Shown: positions 43,909-52,200 of the stretch, piece by piece
Layout of the letters: each line of letters begins with the position of its first letter
Position numbering within the stretch: position 1 is the stretch's first letter
Source of the DNA: an uncultured bacterium
Lineage (GTDB): Bacteria > Verrucomicrobiota > Lentisphaeria > Victivallales > Victivallaceae
Assembly (NCBI GenBank): GCA_900551245.1
Contig: URVC01000018.1
Span: 1 to 64,000, forward strand
Length of the DNA: 64,000 nucleotides
Direction of reading: 5' to 3'
Made by a program: the position numbers and the translations under genes
Notes under the pieces: generated by a model
Told to the model about the DNA's origin: nothing
Seen by the model: only the letters and a program-made list of their open reading frames with translations
Database searches by the model: none

Positions 43909-44907
43909 TTACCGGCTCGTCTTCGGCGCGAGGTCGACCAGACCGCGGTTGACCGGAGCGGTGCGTTTTTCCTGCGGCGTCACCGCGGGCAAACCGCCGG
44001 CATCGTCGTCAGCATCGTCCTCGATGAGTTTGCTCGCCCGGGTCTTCCCGTAGGAGGGATCCTTGAAGTCGATGCCGATGCGGGCCGGTTCACCGCCGAC
44101 CAGCGACACCGTGCCGCTGACCGGATCGCGCAGCAGAGAGGGGATGGTCGAGGTGGTCTTGCGGTATTCGTTGGCGATGTTCTCCCCGTCGATGCTGAAG
44201 GCGAGATAGTGCCCCACCTTGGGCGAGACCGGCATCAGCAGGTGAATCCGGCTGAGCATGTCGATCTCCGCCTGGAACTTCTCCTGCCCGATGGCGCGAC
44301 CGATCCGCATGACGCCGAAGACCTTCTGCGCGTCTTCCACGATCAGGTAGTAGTAGCGGTTGCTCCCCTCCACCAGCGAACGGATGGTGTAGGTGCGGGG
44401 AATCGCCTTGCCGGCATTTTTCCCGGTGAGGTCGGGGATGCCGACGGTCCGGCTCCAGTTGTCCACCCCTTTGGCCACCTGGAACTTGAGGTCGCGGCTC
44501 TTGTATTCCGAAGGGAGCATGCTGTGGGAGAGATAGACGTTGATCCGGTAGGTGCCGAGGGCGTCGATATTGTAATACTTGTTCACCGGCAGGACCATCC
44601 GCTTGACTTCGCCGGGGCCGAGGATCAGCCCGGTGACGGAGATTTCCGCGCCGGGGCGCTTCGGCACCACCCGGCCGTTCGCGTCGCGGATTTCGAAGAG
44701 GATGAACCCCTGCAGCCGCGGATCGCTGCCGAACACCAGCGCCCGGCCGGAGTCGTTCCGCAGGGAAATGCAGGCGTAAACCGGTTCGTACTGCATGTAA
44801 ACCGTGCGATTGAGGTCGATGTCCAGCCCCATCTGCGCGTGGACGGCGAGGGCGGCCAGCAGAAGGAGGAGGCCGGTGACGAGTTTGCAGGAGGTGAGTT
44901 TTATCAT
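43909..44907 (-). CDS. Periplasmic protein of unknown function
   Basis: Protein of 332 residues with a clear signal peptide (1-24, cut after VHA). The mature part begins with an Ig-like beta domain (QYEPVYACISLRNDSGRALVFGSD) that reads like a domain handling inter-protein contacts. A helical and beta segment and an acidic, low-complexity C-terminal tail (about 295-332) follow. No catalytic motif is recognised. The start ATG overlaps the stop of the GT9 gene (ATGA), so the two are co-translated. Possible envelope assembly partner; not assigned. Confidence 0.7.
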   Translation of the reverse strand: MIKLTSCKLVTGLLLLLAALAVHAQMGLDIDLNRTVYMQYEPVYACISLRNDSGRALVFGSDPRLQGFILFEIRDANGRVVPKRPGAEISVTGLILGPGEVKRMVLPVNKYYNIDALGTYRINVYLSHSMLPSEYKSRDLKFQVAKGVDNWSRTVGIPDLTGKNAGKAIPRTYTIRSLVEGSNRYYYLIVEDAQKVFGVMRIGRAIGQEKFQAEIDMLSRIHLLMPVSPKVGHYLAFSIDGENIANEYRKTTSTIPSLLRDPVSGTVSLVGGEPARIGIDFKDPSYGKTRASKLIEDDADDDAGGLPAVTPQEKRTAPVNRGLVDLAPKTSR

Positions 44908-45965
44908 GATTTCCGGGATCCTTTCCTGGTTTCGAGACGGGTTGAAATTTCTTCTGCGATGCGCTCCGGATCGAGCGCGTGACAGGCGGAATCGGTCGGG
45001 CAGACCCGCTTCAGACAGCGGATGCACGGCAGATCCCGCTGGAATGTTCTGCTTTCCGGACTGTACGGACCGGTCCGTTCCGGATCGGTCGGGCCGAAAA
45101 AGCCGAAGACCGGGCGGCGCAGCGCCGCCGCCGCATGAATCGGGCCGGAGTCGTTGCTGACGACCGCGTCCGCGCGGCGGAGCAGCTCCATCATCTCGCC
45201 GAGCGTGGTTTTCCCGCACAGGCGGAGCAACGGGAAATCCGCCGGGAGCGCCGCCGCGATCGCCTCCTCCACCGGACGGTCTCCGGCGGAACCGGCTGTC
45301 GCGAAGGAGAGGTCCGGCACCCGGCGGTGCAGCGCTTCGCTCACCCGGGCGAAGAGTTCCGGCGGAAACTGCTTGCTGGCCCAGCGTGCGCCGGGGATCA
45401 GCACCACGAGGTGTTCCGGCAGCCGGCCGCATTTTTTTTCGAGCGAAGCGAGATTTTCCGGCTGCTCCGGCAGTTCGGGCAGTTCGACGGCGCAGGGATC
45501 GTGAAAGAGGGCGCCGACCAGATTGACGTACCGTTCGACCGCATGCCCCGCCGGAACCGGGAAGCGGTATCGGTAGAAATAACGGGCGAGCGGTTCCCGC
45601 GGGGCGGCGAATCCGACGACCGGCCCGCCCTTGGCCAGAAAGGCGAAGAGCGCACTCCGGGTCAGCCCCTGAAAATCGAGGATGAGATCGTACCGCTTGC
45701 GGCGGAGGTTGCGCACCAGCCGGAAAAATTCCGGCAGCAGGGAGCGGAACTGCCCGAGTTTTTTGCGTTCAAAGAGGATCGTTTCCGAAACCGGCCACGG
45801 GCTGTAGCGCAGGATTTCCGCGAAGGCGGGGGCGACCAGAAAGTCCAGCTCCGCCTCCGGCAGCCGCCGGTGCAGTTCCGCCAGTGCCGGGAAGAGATGG
45901 ATGATGTCACCCAGACTGCTCGGTTTGATGACCAGAACGCGTTTGATTCTGCCGGCGTCGATCAT
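44904..45965 (-). CDS. Glycosyltransferase family 9 (heptosyltransferase-like)
   Basis: Cytoplasmic, membrane-associated GT-B fold enzyme of 353 residues. VLVIKPSSLGDIIHLFPALAELHRRLP opens the N-terminal domain as in WaaC/WaaF. GARWASKQFPPE and VVSNDSGPIHAAAALRRPVFGFFGPTDPERTGPY form the donor-binding site. A Cys-containing tail, CIRCLKRVCPTDSACH, is typical of ADP-heptose:LPS heptosyltransferases. It probably adds heptose or a related sugar to the LPS core. The start is an ATG at 45965; the frame continues upstream without a ribosome binding site through the metallophosphoesterase gene. Confidence 0.88.
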   Translation of the reverse strand: MIDAGRIKRVLVIKPSSLGDIIHLFPALAELHRRLPEAELDFLVAPAFAEILRYSPWPVSETILFERKKLGQFRSLLPEFFRLVRNLRRKRYDLILDFQGLTRSALFAFLAKGGPVVGFAAPREPLARYFYRYRFPVPAGHAVERYVNLVGALFHDPCAVELPELPEQPENLASLEKKCGRLPEHLVVLIPGARWASKQFPPELFARVSEALHRRVPDLSFATAGSAGDRPVEEAIAAALPADFPLLRLCGKTTLGEMMELLRRADAVVSNDSGPIHAAAALRRPVFGFFGPTDPERTGPYSPESRTFQRDLPCIRCLKRVCPTDSACHALDPERIAEEISTRLETRKGSRKS

Positions 45966-45981
45966 AACGGATTTGCCGGGG

Positions 45982-46797
45982 TTACGTTCCGGCGGCGAGC
46001 CGGAGCGCCAGCCGTTCGGGCAGGCCGGCGTCGATGATCTTGTTCTGGGCGGCACCGATGTCGTAGGGCAGCCGGTAGCGGGTGATGATGTGATTGTCCG
46101 TATCGAACACCGCAAAGCTGGCGCGCGGATCGTGGTTGCGCGGCTGACCGATGCTGCCGACGTTGAAGAGATACTTGTAACCGACCTTGACCTCGACCGG
46201 GAGTTCGTCGGCGTAGTTGAAGTCGACGTTGGCAATTTCGCAGGAGGCGTTGGTGGTCCACTCCGGCAGTTCATCGATGCTCCGTTCGTTCAGCGTGGTG
46301 ATCGGCTTCTTGACGAAGGCGACCGGCACGTGGGAGTGGCCGCAGAAGCAGATCTGGGTGAACTGATAGGAGAAATTGTCCGCCGCGTGGTGCGCGTCGA
46401 AGATGTATCCCCAGTTCTCCGGCGTATCCAGCGTGGCGTGGACGATGGTGGAGTTGGTGCCGGGCACGGTGGAGCGGTAGGGCATCCCGACCAGCCAGGC
46501 GCGTTCGGCCTCGGTGAGCTGCTGCCGGGTCCAGTTGACCGCGAATTTCGCATGCGGGTTGAATCCGGACATCTCCGTATTGCCGTTTGCCGTGTATTCG
46601 TCATGGTTGCCGCGCACCATGGCCGCCCAGTTGAGGTCGCGGACCAAATAGAGACATTCGCGCGGTTCCGCATTGTACCCGACGATATCGCCGAGCGAGA
46701 CATACCGGTCGACCGCAAGTTCGCGGCATTTTTCGAGAACCACTTTCAGCGCGTCACCATTGGCATGGATATCGCTGAGAATCGCATATTTCGCCAT
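45982..46797 (-). CDS. Calcineurin-like metallophosphoesterase
   Basis: Protein of 271 residues, YfcE/MJ0936-like. Metal motifs are in order: ILSDIHANGDAL (6-17), SLGDIVGYNAEP, MVRGNHDEY, VHATLD and CGHSHVP, followed by FNVGSIGQPR typical of small stand-alone phosphodiesterases. The start is the ATG at MAKYAILSDIH; the ribosome binding site is weak. It leads the - strand operon with GT9, periplasmic and DUF445 genes. RNase P RNA lies upstream on the same strand. Confidence 0.88.
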   Translation of the reverse strand: MAKYAILSDIHANGDALKVVLEKCRELAVDRYVSLGDIVGYNAEPRECLYLVRDLNWAAMVRGNHDEYTANGNTEMSGFNPHAKFAVNWTRQQLTEAERAWLVGMPYRSTVPGTNSTIVHATLDTPENWGYIFDAHHAADNFSYQFTQICFCGHSHVPVAFVKKPITTLNERSIDELPEWTTNASCEIANVDFNYADELPVEVKVGYKYLFNVGSIGQPRNHDPRASFAVFDTDNHIITRYRLPYDIGAAQNKIIDAGLPERLALRLAAGT

Positions 46798-46907
46798 CTT
46801 TGCCAAACATTCCCGGACGTTTCCCGGGGGGGATTCCACCTTCCCTCCCGGACCTGAATTCAAAACCCCCCGCGCGGCGCCGGATTCCGGAACCGCTCCG
46901 GGAGAAG

Positions 46908-47286
46908 AGATGCGGCGGTTGCTGTAAGCCGGATTCTGTGCTCTCCGCGAACGGAGGCGGCAATCATCTGTCTATGCGACCAGAACCCGGGATTGATAGC
47001 GCCGCGAGCAACGGCATCATCCCCTATTTGGTCTTGCTGCGGGAGGGGTTTACCATGCGGCGCCGCTCTCGCTGACGCGCCCGGCGGGCTCTTACCCCGC
47101 CTTTTCACCCTTACCTCCGACAAATCGGGGGCGGTATTTTTTCTGTGGCACTGGCCTTCCCGCGGAATATGGTCCGCGGTATCCTTCTTTTCAAAAGGAC
47201 TCCCTGCTCTGTGCAGTCCGGACTTTCCTCAACGGCCCCGGAGCGAACTCCTTCGACCGCCGCGACTGCCCGCAGCCGACACATCT
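46908..47286 (-). ncRNA. rnpB: RNase P RNA (bacterial class A)
   Basis: On the minus strand the hallmark segments of RNase P RNA appear in order. The 5' P4 region GAGGAAAGTCCGGACTGCAC lies near 47230, and the 3' conserved ACAGAATCCGGCTTACAG near 46940. GGTAAGGGTGAAAAGGCGGG and an AGAGCCCGCC segment lie in between. The ends pair to form P1 (AGATGTG... with ...GCATCT). The ribozyme removes tRNA 5' leaders. The length of about 380 nt fits class A. Confidence 0.93.
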
Positions 47287-47394
47287 CTATGGAATGGTTA
47301 ATATAGCAATCCCTTTGAAATATACAAGAGGAATCGGCGCTTTTTTGCCTACCTTTTCCCCGCTCCGGGGAAAAACTCCCCCGAAACCTGAAAA

Positions 47395-47468
47395 ATGAAA
47401 ATATTTTCATCGCCGCTCTTGCTTTTTGCCGTGATATCGGGTATAATTAATAATGAAAATATTTTCAC
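47395..47468 (+). promoter_or_regulatory. Promoter flanked by two LacI-type palindromic operators (cassette 3)
   Basis: A perfect 16-bp palindrome ATGAAAATATTTTCAT lies at 47395-47410. A second copy with one mismatch (ending TTTTCAC) lies at 47453-47468, 58 bp away centre to centre. Between them are -35 TTGCTT (47419-47424), a 17-bp spacer and -10 TATAAT (47442-47447). The downstream copy covers the transcription start. This is the arrangement expected for looping repression by the LacI regulator encoded immediately downstream. The second copy contains an in-frame ATG that is therefore unlikely to be the true start. Confidence 0.75.
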
Positions 47469-47488
47469 AGAGAGGAAGCCAGTTGAAA

Positions 47489-48505
47489 ATGAAGGTAAAA
47501 AAGGTGACGATCCGGGACATCGCCGAACAGTGCGGGGTGAGCATCGCGACGGTGTCGCGGGCGATCAACGGCACGGCCGGGGTGCGTCCGGAGATCAAGG
47601 CGCAGATTTTTCAGTGCATGGAGGACTGCGGCTGGCGGAGCAACAATCTGGAGTCGCGGCTGTCGCTGCCGTCGTCGGAACGGAGCGTGGTGATACTGAC
47701 CACCCGCCGGGAACCGTTGGCGGAGTACAGCATCACCACCCGGCTGATCGACCGGTTCCGGGAGGAGGGGTATCTGCCGCTGCTCCTGGTGGGTGGCACT
47801 TCGATGGGGCTGGAATTCTGTCTGCAGAGCAAACCTTTTGCGGTGATTTTCTACGGGAATCCGTCGCTGTTCCGGGAGCAGATTGCGGCGCTGATGGCGG
47901 AACAGGTCCGGGTGGTTGTGATCGGTTCTCCGCTGGAGAGTGATCCTCCGGCGCCCAGTTTCCCGGTGGATGATGTTGCGCTGGTCCGCCGTGCGGCACG
48001 GCGGTTGCTGGAGGCGGGCCATGAGCGGATCGCATTCTTCGGCGAGTTCGGGGAGAACGCCCATGTATCCCGGCGGCATCTTCTGCCGGAAAGGATCTGC
48101 CGGGCGTTGGAGATGATCGGCGCGACCGTGCCCGGCTTCGACCCGGTCCGCGACAGTGTGGGGGAGAGCTACGGCGACACCTCTGCGCTGAGGCAGTTTT
48201 TCCGGCAGAGCCGCCACACCGGCTGGATCTGCGGCAACCTGCGGCTGGCGAAGCTTTTCTATTTCTGCGCGCTCGAACAGAATTTGCAAATTCCGCGCGA
48301 TCTTTCGGTCGTCACTTTCGGGCAGCCGCTGCCGGAATGGGATTTCCCGGTGCGGTTCACTTCGGTTGCGGCCGACTCCGGCCGGACCGATTCGGATATT
48401 CTTGAACTGCTCCGGCGCGAATCATTTCCGACGGCGGAGCGCCATCATATCGGAACGATTCTTGTCGAAGGCAACAGCGTAGCGGAGGTGAACCATGAGA
48501 AGTAA
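47489..48505 (+). CDS. LacI-family transcriptional regulator (cassette 3)
   Basis: Protein of 338 residues from the ATG at 47489. The helix-turn-helix is VTIRDIAEQCGVSIATVSRAING, and the sensor domain (about 60-335) includes VVILTTRREPLAEYS and ERIAFFGEFGENAH. An ATG 12 codons earlier lies inside the putative operator just after the -10 box, so the later start is preferred; GAGGAAG is the nearest ribosome binding site. The end overlaps the prepilin-like gene by 11 bp, whose ribosome binding site GGAGGTG is inside this gene. It presumably represses the operon through the twin palindromes upstream. Confidence 0.88.
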   Translation: MKVKKVTIRDIAEQCGVSIATVSRAINGTAGVRPEIKAQIFQCMEDCGWRSNNLESRLSLPSSERSVVILTTRREPLAEYSITTRLIDRFREEGYLPLLLVGGTSMGLEFCLQSKPFAVIFYGNPSLFREQIAALMAEQVRVVVIGSPLESDPPAPSFPVDDVALVRRAARRLLEAGHERIAFFGEFGENAHVSRRHLLPERICRALEMIGATVPGFDPVRDSVGESYGDTSALRQFFRQSRHTGWICGNLRLAKLFYFCALEQNLQIPRDLSVVTFGQPLPEWDFPVRFTSVAADSGRTDSDILELLRRESFPTAERHHIGTILVEGNSVAEVNHEK

Positions 48506-49235
48506 CTTTTCACACTCAATCAGGGAGAAACAGAATATGCAGAGAAAAAAATCATTCATCATTCCATTTACTCTTATCGAGCTTCTTGTTGTAATTGCGA
48601 TCATCGCAATTCTTGCCGCGATGCTGCTTCCGGCGCTGAACAAGGCGCGGAATTCGGCGAAGGCGATTCAATGTACCAACAATCTCAAACAGGTCGGTAC
48701 GGCGTATGCGATGTATGTCAGCGACAACCGCGACTGCCTGATTCCGACCATCTTCGACAGTGCGGGGACGGATCGCTGGTATCAGCGGATCATGGGGGAA
48801 GAAGGGAAACTTTTGAAAATCAATAACTTTTACTGTCCGGCCATGCCGACTGCCCCGGAGATGGATCAGGCAGTGCTGATCCACTACGGTCAGAACGAGA
48901 CAATCGCCCGCGTCTGGACGAATCCCCGTCCACTTGGCTCCATCACCAAACCGGCGATCCGCTATCTCATTACCGATACCTGGCGCAACATCGATGCCAG
49001 CACGATCGACTATGAGGACGGCTATTTCCGATTCAAGCCGGGCAACAACGGACTTCAGAGCGGTTACGGAGTTTCCGCGCCGCGGCACGCGTCGCAGGCG
49101 AACGTTCTCTGCCTCGATTTTCATGTGGAATCGGTTCGGAGCAGCCGTCCGCTCTTTCCGCACCAGGCGTACCCGTTTCTCTGGACGGAAAAGGCCAGTC
49201 ATCCTCATCTCGACGCGGTGGACTGGCCGTGGTGA
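48495..49235 (+). CDS. Prepilin-like protein, DUF1559/H-X9-DG type (cassette 3)
   Basis: Protein of 246 residues. The start at 48495 follows a strong GGAGGTG; a second ATG at 48537 with GGAGA is possible and would give a shorter leader. The prepilin motif FTLIELLVVIAIIAIL begins at residue 25, followed by LLPALNKARNSAKAIQCTNNLKQVG. The C-terminal part has RHASQANVLCLDFHV, with nine residues between His and Asp as in H-X9-DG. It overlaps the LacI gene and is followed after 14 bp by the largest gene of the window. Confidence 0.88.
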   Translation: MRSNFSHSIREKQNMQRKKSFIIPFTLIELLVVIAIIAILAAMLLPALNKARNSAKAIQCTNNLKQVGTAYAMYVSDNRDCLIPTIFDSAGTDRWYQRIMGEEGKLLKINNFYCPAMPTAPEMDQAVLIHYGQNETIARVWTNPRPLGSITKPAIRYLITDTWRNIDASTIDYEDGYFRFKPGNNGLQSGYGVSAPRHASQANVLCLDFHVESVRSSRPLFPHQAYPFLWTEKASHPHLDAVDWPW

Positions 49236-49249
49236 AGGAGGGGGAAAGA

Positions 49250-52200
49250 ATGAAGTTTCGAATTGTTGCTGTTGCCGTTGTCTGCCTGCTCGGCGGGATG
49301 TCGGTTCCGGCCGTGACGGTGGAAGAGAATTTCCGGGAATACGCCGACTTTGATTCCGCCCATCACCGCTGGATGTTTCGTGGCGTCGGCGGCGAGGTGA
49401 TCGACGGGGAGTACCGTTTCAACGGAGTGTCGATCGAAGAACCGATTCAGCCGGATATCCGGCCGTTGCTGGTCCTGGGGGTGCCGCGCGACTTCCCCGC
49501 CGGCCCAACGTTGCAGCTGGAGGCGGAGATTGCTGTCGGGCGCCGTGGATATTCGTTCCTTTCGGCGGAAGGGAAGTTTGCCCGGCGCATCGGCGTGGCG
49601 ATTCTGCCGCAGCCCTTCTCCCGGGGGCACCGGGATCCGGCGAATCTCCCGGCGGTTCTGCTGACGCTGGACCGGGAGGCGGACGGCAGGAGGGCGGTCC
49701 GCTTCGGCTGCGAGGGGAAGCTGGATTTTACTCCGGAGCGAAAGGTTTTGTACGATGCCGGCAACTGGCGTGACGATGCGGTGTATCGATTTATGGTGTC
49801 GCTGGAGGGTGAGCTGGTTTCCGGTACGATCTCGGATGAGGCGGGGAAGGTGCTCTATCGGGCTGAACTGCGCGGAAGCGGTTTCCCCCGGGTGTTCCGC
49901 ACGGCGTATCCCGCCTTCGCCAATCTGCGGCAGGAGGGGGCGATCCGGAAATTCCGGGCGGAAAACAACGGGCCGGTCGTCAAAGAGGCGCCGCTGATTC
50001 CACGGATGTCGTCGTGGCAGGTTGTGATAAACGGTACGGCAAAGAGTGTGCGTCCGGATTCCCGCTGCCGGCTCGACATCGGAAAACTGGCCGGCGGACA
50101 TGGCCTCGGACGTCGCGCGACCATCACCTTCGAACTCGACTCTCCCCGCGCCGGAACGGTGCCGGCCGAAGTGCAGGGCGACTGGTTCTGGAAACTCTCG
50201 CTCAACGGGAAATCCCTGATCGACCTCTCCCGCAAAGGGAATGGTTCCGGAAAGGTTTATTCGCTGGATCTGCCGCTTCGGGCAGGGAAAAACCGGATGG
50301 AAGCGGAGGTCGGCAGCGGCAGTGAAGGGTGGAGTTTCCGGTTCCGGCCGTTCGATGCGGCGATGCATCGGGAACAGCAGAGCGCGGCCCGGCTCTACGG
50401 TTCGGATCGGATTCTGTGGAACATAGACCGGCTGTTCGACGATGAACGCAATCTTGCCCGGCATGGAGTCCGGGTACCGGAGCTGGCCGGCGAACTTGCC
50501 GCACTGCGCCGCCGGGTGCCGGAGGAGCTCACCTGCCGCGACACCGGCGAATACGATCAACGGCTGGCGGCGGCGTTCCGGAAGGTGTATGACGGCTATC
50601 GCATTCTCCACTTCGCCGATCTGCAAAAGGAACTCGAGGCCATCGCGCAGATCATCGGCCGTGAAGAGAATGCCGGAAACAAGCTGGCGGAACAGGAGCA
50701 AGCCATGCGCCGGGCGTTCGCCGCCGGAAAGAGCGCGGATTTCGACCGCATTGCCGCGGAGGCCGCACAGCAAATCTCCCTTATCCGCGACAAACAGGAG
50801 GGCTTCCGGGAAGGGGTCACCTTCGGCCGTTCCTTCGGCCGGTTCGGCTGGATGACCGGCGACCGGGTCAGCCGCTACAGCTCCGGCGACGGACTGCTGG
50901 CCAATCAGGTGCTCGCCTCCGGCGCATTGCTCCGGCAGTACGTGACTTCGGCGGATGGCAAGAGGCCGTGGCGGGTCAATTTCCGTTTCTCCGGCGACCG
51001 GGACGCCGCCAAAGCGGCGGAACTCGGGGCTCTGCCGAAGCTCAACAGCTCCGGCGAGGTGAAGTTCGGTTACGATCCCTCCTCCTTCTACTCCGGAAGC
51101 ACTCCGAAGGAGGTGGTGGTCCGCGCCTGCAACTGGATCCGCAAGCAGTTCTCCTTCGGCGCCGATCTCACGATCGACATGAGCCTCGCTTCTCCCGCCC
51201 TGCTGCTGGAGAGTCCCTGCCATCTGTTCTCTCTCGAAGATCCAACCGTCGCGCCGCCGACTCACTTCGGATATCGGGACCGCGAGGGGAAAATCATCTC
51301 GCGGAAGCTCGGGAATGGCGTCATCTACGACCGCCGTCGCGACGGAGAGCTCGGTCGCAACTGGATTCTTTTCTGGAGCGAAAACAACGCCGCCGCCGAT
51401 CTCGCCGGTCACCGTGGCAGTGTGCCGCTGGCGCTCTACTTTCAGTACCAGCCTGAACGGATTGAACGTTCCGCCGGGCGGGTGACCGTCACGCTCGGCC
51501 GCAACGGAGCGTTGTGGCTGGACACGCCGTTCGGCGCCCGGATTCAGCCTGCCGGAAACTGGCACGGCAACCTGCCGCCGGCCGCCGCCGGCCGCTGTGA
51601 CGTTCACGCTCAGGCCGCGCTCGCCTACCCGGTCGAGGCGCGGGAGTTCTACCGGTTGCGGGAAGATGGGCAACTCGAGATCGTCAACCACTTTTCCTAC
51701 CGGTTGTTTGAGCAGAACAGCTGGAACTTGGTGCCGCGTAAATTCGCACCGCTTCCGCCGGTTTTGACGCTGATGAAGGAGCACGGTTTCGACGCCGTTC
51801 TTCCCGCAGGAACCGTGAAGCTCGGGTATCCCACGATCTACGGGCCGCTGGCCGCGGTGGAGGGGGATCGTGTCTGCTACACACTGCCGGTGCCCGCTGT
51901 CGGGCGGATGACCTTTCCGCGCAACCTCGCCGCCGAGCCGGCCCGGGTGGCGGAGCTGGTCCGGGAGAATGAGAAATGGATCGAGGGCAACCGGTACCGC
52001 AACTACTGCGAAAACATCGCCCGGAACTGGTACAGCATCCGGGATGGTCTGGGGCATCCGGTCAAAGCGTGGCAGTATCTGCCCGGAGAATTCCGGGAGT
52101 ATCTCGCCGGATTGTTCCGGTTTGAGACGCAGCGGCTTTCGAGTTACCGGCTCTTCCGTTACTGGCGGTCGCTGGTTGAGCCCTATACCGGGAGCAAATA

